Shown here one piece after another: positions 54,500 through 64,000 of a DNA stretch of 64,000 bases. Position 1 is the stretch's first letter. The number at the start of each line of letters is the position of its first letter. Both the position numbers and the translations under genes were made by a program. Source of the DNA: Euphorbia lathyris (Eukaryota; Streptophyta; Magnoliopsida; Malpighiales; Euphorbiaceae); assembly GCF_963576675.1 (NCBI RefSeq), contig NC_088918.1, forward strand, positions 44,611,501-44,675,500, in the 5' to 3' direction. The notes below the pieces were generated by a model, which had not been told where the DNA came from, searched no databases, and worked only from the letters and a program-made list of their open reading frames with translations.

Positions 54500-56491
54500 G
54501 AAGAAACATTTATCAGATTTAGAATCTAGTTTGTCAGACGCAATGCGTTTGACAAATGCTGAACAACCTCATACTCTCATGAATGAGAACACGGGTTTCC
54601 TACCAACGAACAATTCATATGGTGTGGAATTAGCGGATTTGGTTGGTACTCGATTTAGGGTGAAGAGGGCGGTTTCTAAGGCATAGCCCCAGAAGGTCTT
54701 TGGAAGTAATGATATGCTCATCATGGATCGTACCATATCTAGTAAGGTACGGTTCCTCCTCTCGGATACACCATTGTGTTGTGGTGTATAGGGAGGTGTC
54801 CATTGTGAGCATATCCAACATTCAGTTAGATAATTCAGAAAATCATCTGAAAGATATTCGCCACCTCGATCGGATCGAAGTGTCTTTATTTTCTTTCCTT
54901 ATTGATTTTCTACTTCATTCTTGAAGCATTTGAATTTCTCAAAAGCTTCTGACTTGTGCTTCATCAAATAGATATAACTATATCGGGTATGGTCGTCTAT
55001 GAAGGTTATGAAGTATCTGAATCCTCCTCTTGCTTGGACTGACATAGGACCGCATACATCTGAATGAATAAGTCCTAGAGTGTCTGATACACGCTCACCT
55101 TTATTGCTAAAGGGTGTCTTTGTCATTTTACCTTTTAAACATGCTTCGCATGTTTCCAATGATTCAAGATCAATTGGATCTATAAGCCCATCTTGATGTA
55201 GCTTTAGCATGCGTCTTTTGTTTATGTGGCCTAAACGACAATGCCACAAGTAAGTTGAATTATCTAGCTTATGTCTTTTGGTATCAATTGCGAAAACAGA
55301 AATTTTGTCATCTAACACATAAATCCCATTTTGTGATATTCCTGAAAAATAGAAAATCCTATCTCTATAGAAATCGCAATGTTTGTCTTTTATTGAAATA
55401 TGAAAACCGTCGTCAACAAGACGGCTAATAGAAATAATGTTACGAGACATTTGTGGAACGTACAAACAGTTCCTTAATTCTATTACAAGCCCAGAGGGCA
55501 AATTTAAAACATAATCTCCAATTGCGAGGGCGGCAACTCTTGCTCCATTTCCTACTCGCAAATTTATGCTTCCTTTCTTCAGTTCCCTAGTCCGATTTAG
55601 TTCCTGCATATTTGTACAAATATGAGATCCATATCCGGTATCAAGTACCCAAGATTCAGACTGTGAAACTGTATTTATTTCAATATAAAACATACCATAT
55701 GTTGAAGCACTGCCTTTTCCCTTCTTGAGGGAGGCTAGGTACTCCTTGCAGTTCCTTCTCCAATGCCCGTCTTTACCACAGAAGTGGCACTCTCCTTTGG
55801 GCTTCTTCACTTCCTTTCCCTTAGCTCTAGTGGGCATGGCTCCCTTGCCTTTCTTAGGATATTTAGGATTGGGAAAATTCCCCTTCCTCTTCTTTGATCC
55901 CTCTATGACAAGAGCCGATATTGCCTTGTCTTTCTTCATATTGGGCTCAACTAACTTGAGCATATTTGCAAGCTCTTCAAGAGAGGTTTGCAAGTCATTC
56001 ATCTGGTAGTTCATGATGAACTGTGAATAACTCTCTGGGAGGGATTGAAGAATTAAGTATATGCTTAGTTCGTTATCCATAGCCAATCATCTTGACACAA
56101 TGTGTCATCACAGATGTGCCCTCTTGCATCCTGCAACGATATAGCAACTTGGATATCTCATAGCGTTCGCACCTAGTCTGTTTCCCAAACAGCTCCTTAA
56201 GGTGCATGATGATGGAATAGGCATCCATTTCCTCATGCTGCCTTTGTAATTCCGGTGTCATCGATGCAAGTATGATGCATCTGCATGATCGTCATCAGCT
56301 TTGTGCTTCTGGTAAGCATCAATTTCTTCGATGGGAGCATCATCAGCTGGGATAAGGGGTATCGTTGTATCAAGTACATACCCTATCTTATTGAACTTCA
56401 AAACGATTTTGAGGTTACGAAACCAGTCGGTGAAGTTTGAACAGTTCAATTTGTTATCGGTAAGAATGTTTTGCAGATTGGTTTTAGTCAT
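54500..56491 (-). pseudogene. Copia C gag, protease and integrase, frameshifted
   Basis: Gag starts at 56491 (M-T-K-T-N-L-Q-N-I-L). A small loss near 56275 shifts the frame, and another lies near 56080. The frame 56086-54899 (395 aa) holds an intact zinc knuckle C-H-F-C-G-K-D-G-H-W-R-R-N-C (unlike A and B), protease site V-L-D-T-G-Y-G-S-H (Tyr where A and B have Cys), the pre-integrase HHCC region and S-D-V-C-G-P. A one-base-type shift at about 54899 separates the rest of integrase (54821-54540), including the Q-H-N-G-V-S-E-R block. It shows that C was probably mobilised recently but has since decayed. Confidence 0.85.
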
Positions 56492-58255
56492 GATTTTAAG
56501 AGTGATTAATTAAACCTGTGAGTGAGAAAGAGTAAACGTATGTTATTCATTTGCTTTAAAGTATATCAATCTAAAATTATAGGCCTTTTAGTTTATTTTA
56601 GATTGCTCCCACTATTTTGCCAAATTAATAGCCCTCCATATTAATTCGAAGAATTTCACAAATCCTTTAGTGAGCTAGGATCCTAACTCCTGAGATTTCA
56701 CCTTGAGTGTACTCAACAAGCTAGTCTCATTCGTTAGGTAGATTCATGTAATCAATCACATCTTTAATGTGATTCCTAGGTTATTGGGTTACTAACCACA
56801 TTAGTAACTAATATGCTATTCATATTAATCCCAACCGTATTGCCCATTAGTTTATGAAAACATGAGTTTACTCATCCAATTATCATAATCTAATTTAAGT
56901 ATACCCCATATTCATGAAAAATGATTTTCGATAATTCAGGTGTTACCATAAGACCCCGAGCTTGAGTTTACTCAACAACCCAAAGGCCCTCAGTACTGCC
57001 GGCTGAATTATAATATTAGGGAGGGGCAATCGATTTTAATAACTTGCTTATTTACTTAACTTTTAATGAGGGATTTTATTTTAAGTCTCATAATCTAACT
57101 TAGTCTTGATTTGCTTTAGCATACATCAGACACATACATTGGTGTTATGGACATATTATCTAAATTATTCCGTCGAGCCAGAGATGGAATAAAAGGCCAA
57201 ACCTAGAGAAATACTAACTATTACATATTTCTCTTTAGGTCCTTCGTCTTCTCCATGGCGCCTTGAAATTCCATGTTAATTTCTATTCTACTAAAGAAAA
57301 CTTCAATTGAATTGAAGGGAATTAGATGAGAGGAGAAATTACAATAGATAGTAGAAAGGCAGGACTCGCAGGCCCTATTTCAAAAATACCAAAAGACTAA
57401 AAGATGGTCCAAATATGTCCATAACTCCAAACATGCATAGACTCAATTAAATAAATTTAATTGGTTGATTACATAAATACTTTATGTAATATTTAGGTTA
57501 ATCACATTAACTCATCAAATTAACTTTCATCCAATTTTACTTCTAACAGTTTCGTATCTTCTATATTAACCTTTTAGATTAATACAACTATACAAAACTT
57601 TAATTATGCACGTCCCAATTATTTTGATTTTAATTCATTTAATACTTTTGATTTACAAATAGGTAAAACAAACTTTTAAATAAATTTTCATTCGATAATC
57701 AAAACAGAAAACTATTAATTTCTGAAACATATATATATTTAAAACTAATTTTAAACGATTTAAAATTAAGTGGGTCTCGGGTCGGGCCCGAGGTTGGGCT
57801 GCTGCCGTTTGGAAGTAGCCCTAAGCCAGGTGCCGCGCGCGGTTGCTGCCGCGCGACAGCAGTCGGGTCGCGCCGTGAGGCGCGACCCGAGCTGCTATCA
57901 TTTTTTTTTAATATATAATTATAAATATATATATATATCAGTTTTAAAACGGTTTTAAAACGATTTTCAGAAAATAGAAAAAACTATTATAGATTTTTCG
58001 TTTTATCTTTAGAATAAATAAAACTGATTTTATCAATCTAACTATAAAACTAATAGATTTTGTTATATTGATTATCAACCAAAATTATTAGGAACATATG
58101 CATAATCTATTTTAATTAACAATTAATTAAAACTTATTTATCTTTAGAACTAATTAATCAAAACAGTTTTGTTAATTAACCTAACTATAAATATTTATTC
58201 AACCTGATTGAAAAACTTCTAAATTTTCATATATGAAATAACGGATTTAACGCAG
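56492..58255 (-). other. 5' leader of copia C
   Basis: Non-coding, AT-rich apart from a GC-rich stem-loop island at 57775-57895. Best stem TCGGGTCGCGCC (57863-57874) / GGCGCGACCCGA (57879-57890), loop GTGA, 12 perfect pairs. A short (TA)n run follows at 57928-57940. Confidence 0.7.
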
Positions 58256-58267
58256 GCTCTGATACCA
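58256..58267 (-). promoter_or_regulatory. Primer-binding site of copia C
   Basis: Minus-strand TGGTATCAGAGC, one base from the LTR end at 58269. Confidence 0.95.
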
Positions 58268-58268
58268 A

Positions 58269-60092
58269 TGAAGGAAAATTGGCAAACGTATAGCAGCGAA
58301 AATATAAAAATTTTAACCTATTTCCATTAATCCAAGATCCGTTAATCGTTATTTCATATAAAGAGGGATAAAAGAAATACCTTTCAGAAGTTCTATCTAC
58401 CGTTGCAAACGAAGTGCCCACAACTCTTACTTCGAGTTCCCGAGCACAAAACAAAAACAATGGAATATCAAGTTAGAATCAACCGTTTATAACAACTAAA
58501 GTAGATTGTCTCTAATTAATCAATACAAGATCAAGGATAAAGAGAAAGAGATGAAAATCAATTGAACGAAAGGAAGCGGTAGAAAATCTCGTCCTCGAGC
58601 AAGGGGGGTCGAAATTCTCTCTCTTAAATTGCTTAGTGTAGATCTCGAAAATCACTATATAGGGGTATTTATAATCTCTTGTATCTAATCCTTAGTTAGA
58701 TAGAATTAGGTTATTGAATAAGAATTTAATTCGGAATAGAGTTCTTAATTATTATCTATTAATATATCTAAATATAAAGATAATAATAATAACCTTATTG
58801 GATAATAATAGGAGTAATATAATCTAATTAAAACTCCTAATTTATTTATCCTTTAATTGATTTAATTCATAATCCTAATCTAATTAGGATTGATAAAATC
58901 AAATTAATTATTTATATACTAATACATAAATTTCGCCCCCTATAGTTACTAGACCCTATTGGGCTCAGTTGGGCTTCCATCAATTAATTAACATCTGTCT
59001 CTCTTTTGGGTTCCAAGTCTTATGTGTGACCCATTAGGTTCTTATTGCTTCTAGTCGTATGCAACTATTAGATTAATTTTCAAAGAATTATATTTAATCT
59101 TTGCATAACGGAATGATGTACAATGTATGTGATTAGCAAGTCCGTAATCATTCCCTCATAGCTATAAGAAGACAGGTTGATTCTGTTGTTGACCTTTCCG
59201 TATTAGTTACAGTATAATTCGATCCTTTATCAACTACGTCCTTGAACTGAATCTTATGACTATGGATAATGTCAAGTCACATATAGCGAGACGTTCGTTT
59301 TACTTGTACAGGCCGAGTCAACTCCAATTAGATAAGTTAAGAGAAATCTGCATTTCAATCTTAAGCTATCACCTTGCAAGGATTTAGAGTCAAGACTTCC
59401 ACAAGCGATCCATGGACATATCTCCCATTTATCGGGAGTGATAAATGCTCAATTCAATGTATAACTATCCCGCAATTACTTCCTGTGATACCCAACGTCT
59501 GCTGTTCACACCACAGAGTCATCTCTGTTAAGGATCGTGTTACAACAGGATCAAAGCGTCACATTCCGTAATCTAGAATTACCAATTAACATTCCTTTGA
59601 GTCTGAGGATTATTTATACCTATTAATACCAATGAGATGAACAGGTGACAAGGATGAATCTACCCATCCTGTTATCTCAAGTCGGGTCCCCAATCCTAAT
59701 GAACTTCTTTTCATCGGATCCATGTAACTGTCCAGATATCTGTATATATGAAGCTTGTGAGATCAGCTTTCTGTCGGGACAGAAGACATTGTTACATGCA
59801 AGTCTCAACAGTGATATGTCAATCCTGAATATATTACTTGACTTGGGGTGGTTTTAAGTTTATTAGTTTATTATAAAGTTTCGTCTCACTTCATGCTTGT
59901 ATGAACACTTTATAATCACTTTAAACAAACTTACGGATTTCCTTTTATTAGACTTTATTTAGTTCTTAAAAGGGATTGCCTTTATATAGTTATAAAACAT
60001 ATATCTCATTAAAACAAATGATATAAAGAACACTTCATTTACATTAAGTTTGTATCCTAGAACAATTGTCTATAGGACACTAAACCCCAACA
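58269..60092 (-). mobile_element. 5' LTR of copia C
   Basis: Plus-strand TGAAGGAAAATTGG to ACACTAAACCCCAACA; 1824 bp. Confidence 0.95.
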
Positions 60093-60310
60093 CCGAACAG
60101 TTCAATTCAAAGGAGAATCTTTGGCCCAATTCATAGAAAATTTCCAGGCACTAGCGATCCGAATCAAGGAATTCAGTGTAGGGGGGCTATTGATGCCATG
60201 GTAAGTAATTTCCAAAGTCGAGCGCTTCAGTAGAGTATTATATATCCAGATCGAAAGATTTCTAGGAGCTCGTGAAACGAGCTTAAAGCTATACTCGGTG
60301 TTATACCAGA
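60093..60310 (+). pseudogene. Ty3/gypsy G gag, right part
   Basis: Starts with the second copy of CCGAA and continues the capsid frame: F-K-G-E-S-L-A-Q-F-I-E-N-F-Q-A-L-A-I-R-I-K-E-F, then a stop near 60228. Truncated at about 60310 by a copia LTR fragment. Confidence 0.7.
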
Positions 60311-60537
60311 GTCAAAGCATCACACTCCATAATCTAGAGTCATTAATTAATGTTTATTTGAGTCTGAAGATTACTTATACCTAATAATACATTTGAGATG
60401 AACATGTGACATTAGATAAATCCATTCATCATGTTATCTTAAGTCGGGTCCCCAATCCTAATGAACTGCTTCACCGGATCCATGTAATTGCCTAGATATC
60501 TGAATATCTAAAGATTGTGAGATCAGTTTTCTGTTTG
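60311..60537 (-). mobile_element. Copia LTR fragment, D-like
   Basis: Matches LTRs of A-D in minus orientation over the segment ccagagtcaaagcatcacactcc ... gagatcagttttctgt (compare 48912-49095). Closer to D than to A-C (cacactccataat, cttcacc). Both LTR ends are missing. Confidence 0.75.
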
Positions 60538-62310
60538 TCTCTAAATGGCTTGTTTGTCTTTAAATTTTATTATATTTTCTTAAAAATACTTTAAAGACAA
60601 TAACAAATATCTTTAATTAAAAAGTACTTAATTTGCACATTTATCTAATTCTGCTAATATTTATACAAGGGTGCAAATTAATACTATTAAGCATATTTTT
60701 AATAAGAAAACGATATAAAAGTTTAATTATTAAGAGAGATATATATGAGTATGACTAATATAAATTTCCTCGGGAATACGTCTACACAACTTATTCCTGA
60801 AGGTTTATCAACCACTAGACCTCTATTATTTGTAGGAACAAATTATACGTTTTGGAAAAATCGAATGAGAGACTTCATTCAATCTATTGATATATTTATT
60901 TGGAAAATTATTAGGGATGGTCCAAAAACTCCATCAAAAATTGTTGATGGAATAACGGTTGATAAAAAAGGAAAATGAATGCTAAAGCTATAAATATTTT
61001 ATATTGTGCTTTAGATATTAACGAATATCATCGTGTTTCAGGGTGCACCAATGCAAAAGAAATATGGGACAAGCTAGAGGTCACATATGAAGACACCAAG
61101 AAACAAAAAGATTTAAGAGTGAATCTTTATTTGAGAGAGTATGAATTATTTAAAATGGAGGTAAACGAAACCATTTCTAAAATGAATACAAGGTTTACCA
61201 CCATTGTAAATAATGCCCTAAAATTGGGATCCGAATTTGACTGCCATTGATGAAGCTAGAGATCTCTCGAAATATTCTTATGATGAATTTCTTAGATCTC
61301 TACTTACACATGAGAGAAAAATGACATCACTAAATGAAAAAGAGCATAATGTTAAAACGCTTAAGTCCATCGGACTAAAAGCTACTTAGAGATATGAAAG
61401 TTCATATGAGGAATGAGAGAGAAGTTGCCATGTTATCTCGAAAGTTTAATAAATTTTTGAAAAAGAGAGAAAAGAATTTCAGGAAATATCCTAAAAAGAA
61501 TTTTCAAAAAGAGGAGAAATTCGAAAAGAAAACTCCTCAAGATGTCATTTGATTTTAGTGTAATAAACTAGGACACATAAAGCCTAACTGTCCGGGTCTA
61601 AAACCTCAAAACAATAAGAAAGACAAAAGAGAGCTATGGTAGCCACTTGGAGCGACGGTGATGAATCCTCTTCAAGTGATGAAGAAAAAGCACATACGTG
61701 TTTTATAGCACACGAGGATCAAAATTTCGAAAACATATCCAAATACAGAGATGAAGACTCACCTGAGGTAACCTTGAATCTCTTATCTAAAAATGAATTA
61801 ACCAATTTATGTTGTAATTTATATACGATGTGTCATAAGAAACTTTATCTAGATTCAAAGAACATAAAAAGAAATATCAGATTCTTAAAGAAAGGAATTC
61901 TGAATTTCAGAATAAGATAAAGTTCTTGGTAAGTATTGATGCTGAATTGATTAAAGAAGTTGATACATTAAAGAAACAAAAAGAGAAAAATGATTGTTTG
62001 TTAACAAACTTTTCCAAAGGAACATATGATTTTGGTAACATTCTGGATTCTTAGAGATATATTAGAAACCAAAACTATGATCAATTCAAAAGAAATGTTC
62101 TCAAGAGAAGTTACAATAATAATTTCAAAAGAATGAAATCTAAAAATTACCATTATTATAACCACGAATGACACATCATAAAATTCTGTAAATTTAAAAA
62201 TAGAGAGCTAAAAGGAAAATGAACTAAAAATGAGATAAAATTGTGTTCTGCTGACCTTAAAGGACCCGAAAAATTTTGGGTACCGAAAAGTAAGTGATCT
62301 TGGAGGTAGG
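60538..62310 (+). pseudogene. SIRE-like copia gag remnant
   Basis: Non-coding leader to 60744, then gag from ATG 60745. Y-T-F-W-K-N-R-M and A-K-E-I-W-D-K-L-E-V-T-Y-E-D (UBN2 region, shifted at about 60978), L-L-T-H-E-R-K-M, a lysine-rich stretch, and a zinc knuckle C-N-K-L-G-H-I-K-P-N-C at about 61557-61592 with stops at the first-Cys region. A-T-W-S-D-G-D-E-S-S-S-S-D-E-E (61639 on), a Lys-rich tail, then F-W-V-P-K-S-K at about 62275 close the gag. Same lineage as gag of element F (19330-21069), but many stops and no pol. No LTR is found on either side. Confidence 0.8.
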
Positions 62311-64000
62311 CTTGACAAGCACACATAACTGTAAGTAGCTTATATGTGAAAAGTGCATGTTCAAGACACTAGTCCGGAAACTAAAACATGGTCAACTCCC
62401 ATAAAACACAAAAGATGTTTCTAACTCAGTGAAATCATTAATGCTGGTAAATTTATATATAACCTACCTTACCTTACTTTACTTTACCATCAAACCAAAC
62501 ATAATTACATTATTAAATCATCACTTACCCTACCTTCAATCCAAACACAATAAGTTATTTCATATATCAGAATATTTGAGTGTCTCAAAAATCATCTGAA
62601 ATTGAAACTCTTGTATTTTGGAAATATTAAATACCCACTTAGCTCACATAAACTTTCTTTACCATTCATACACCTACACCATGATTGATTGTTGAAGGTA
62701 TGTCTCGTAAAGAAATCGGTTTAGAGAAGGGAGCTGCATCTTCCTTAAAAGACCTAACCTGCCTAATTAAAAGACTCTTTCAGGAATTAGGAGATACTTC
62801 ATCTCCAAAAAGCCAACATCCTTTGCACTGATCACATCAGCAAACATACCCTCTAATCATCTGTATTCTGTCAAAGACATTCATGCTCTATTAAAAAGGG
62901 AAGTATTGAACCATTCTTTATGCACCATGAAAATAAATACATTCAAACGACCTGCCAAACAGCCATCAAAGCTTTCAAAACTCAGAATCTCCCAACAGAA
63001 CTTGGTGGAAGGCATGGTTAATAAAGAAACAGATTAAAGGACAATTTAAAAGAGGAGTCATAATTTATTTTTATTTAAAAAAAAAAAAAAAAAACATGAG
63101 CGATGATAAGGACAAAAAGGCGTGTAGAAAGACATTTAACTTTTGAATTTGTGTTGTTGTAAAAAGAAAAGAAAAGCGATTTATCTTTTGAATTTGTTAA
63201 TGGTCAGTCAGTCAGTTGTCCATCTCTTCTACAATAAAGAGTCAAAAATATTTGTATATAAAAAGGTAGTAAAAAGTTACACGAGTAATGATGCACTTGA
63301 AAGCAAAATGTCAAAAGCTATGGGTTCATTTTTGGGAAATGAAATTAAATTAGCCATTTCTTTTTTACTCCTCGAGATCACCATTTTAACTACTACTATG
63401 CCTGCCTCCTTTTATCACTATTTTATTTTTAATATTTTAATCACATTTTTTTACTATAAAAATTACTACTATGTGATTGTATACAAGTTACTACTTGTAT
63501 CCTTATGAGAAAGTCAACCTCTCTCTACAATGTTCATTTGCTTAACATTAACATTGTCTCTACATCATACACTAAATGTTTTCTTAAATTCTTTTTAATA
63601 CATCTTTCTAAACTTATAACATCTTCAAACTCTCAAATCATTTCTATACATATTTCCTACACATATTGTAATTGATTTTTTTTTTTGTTTAACAATGTGT
63701 TATTCTTTTTTATCATTTTAACAGTTGAAAGACGGGTGAAACCAAAATATAAACTTGAGGATTAGTGACCAAAAATTTAATAAATAAACACAGATTTTTT
63801 TGAAATTAAAAACTAGTGACGGAAGCATATGTCGCCAAATATGTCATAATTTCTATAAATGAAGAAATTACTGACGGATTGTTTATGTTTTTTTTTTGTT
63901 ATATTTTCTCGATTTAATCGAACCCTCAAATGATAAAAACCTATATTTTCTTGTTTTTGAGAAAGTAGCTTTTGAATTTGAATTAGTGATATAACACTTT
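62311..64000. other. Unclassified AT-rich sequence
   Basis: No element or gene I can name. It contains CTTACC-type short repeats (62460-62530), a 42-codon frame from ATG 62700 of unknown nature, an A18 run (63077-63094), and a 121-codon frame (63143-63508) rich in Ile/Leu/Tyr that looks like chance in AT-rich DNA. Near the end, gtgacggaagcatatgtcgcc and tgacggattg (63815-63880) recall the GACGGA motif of the fold-back at 7977-8003. Confidence 0.4.

Larger units (their letters stand above)
50772..60092 (-). mobile_element. Ty1/copia element C, full length, best preserved copy
   Basis: 9,321 bp; both LTRs 1824 bp (50772-52595 and 58269-60092). Perfect target duplication CCGAA (50767-50771 and 60093-60097). 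Primer site 58256-58267, polypurine tract 52596-52610. Same family as A and B. Inserted into gypsy G gag. Gag and integrase have frameshifts, but the RT-RNase H frame is intact. Confidence 0.95.

Noticed and set aside
63143..63508. 121-codon membrane-like protein
   Set aside because: Ile/Leu/Tyr-rich translation of AT-rich DNA beside a poly-A run; no homologous domain, promoter or conserved start.

Overview
This window looks like transposon-dominated nuclear DNA from a flowering plant, probably a eudicot. The sequence is AT-rich and full of nested LTR retrotransposons of both superfamilies. Ty1/copia types include a SIRE-like lineage and a second, unnamed lineage. Ty3/gypsy types are Athila-like and Tat-like, recognised by a tRNA-Asp primer site, an env-like ORF and a plant-mobile-domain ORF. 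I see no ordinary host gene, tRNA, rRNA or bacterial-type operon. I cannot name the species.

Layout. 1-867: broken Ty3/gypsy gag (+). 1643-3135: Athila-like 5' LTR (-) with primer site, sitting inside a second gypsy LTR (3136-4232, -), which cuts into a Tat-like element (+, 4233 to about 9535). The Tat-like element carries an antisense, apparently spliced plant-mobile-domain gene, a 46-bp tandem array, a polypurine tract and a long 3' LTR. 9566-9620 plus 24104-24656: unclassified repeat X, split by copia element A (-, 9621-24103). A's 5' LTR holds an internally deleted SIRE-like element F (-, 17366-22456, target duplication CTATC). 24657-39354: gypsy element J (-), whose gag is split by a 9.4-kb copia element B (+, 27175-36581). 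39355-43494: 3' part of an Athila-like element (+) with an env-like pseudogene and an LTR. 43549-44182: second copy of X. 44183-49409: diverged copia element D (-). 49410-50771 and 60093-60310: a gypsy gag region G (+) split by copia element C (-, 50772-60092, target duplication CCGAA). 60311-60537: copia LTR fragment. 60538-62310: SIRE-like gag remnant (+). 62311-64000: nothing I can classify.

Function. All of the coding material is retrotransposon gag/pol, one env-like ORF and one captured plant-mobile-domain ORF. Every gag-pol set seen is broken. Element C is the least damaged: equal-length LTRs, perfect target duplication and one uninterrupted RT-RNase H frame. Most stops in copies A and B are CAG to TAG changes, as expected from loss of methylated cytosine at CHG sites.

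Most interesting signal. Four gypsy LTRs from three families carry clusters of short CpG-containing palindromes just upstream of the TATA box. In two of them the palindromes are regularly phased: 20/21/20 bp in two blocks of four at 38860-39048, and 14 units averaging 21.6 bp at 7001-7299. Palindrome sequences differ between families and even between copies of one family, while position and architecture persist. A second structural theme is a GC-rich set of stem-loops kept in the 5' leaders of all four copia copies, although the stem sequences have changed.
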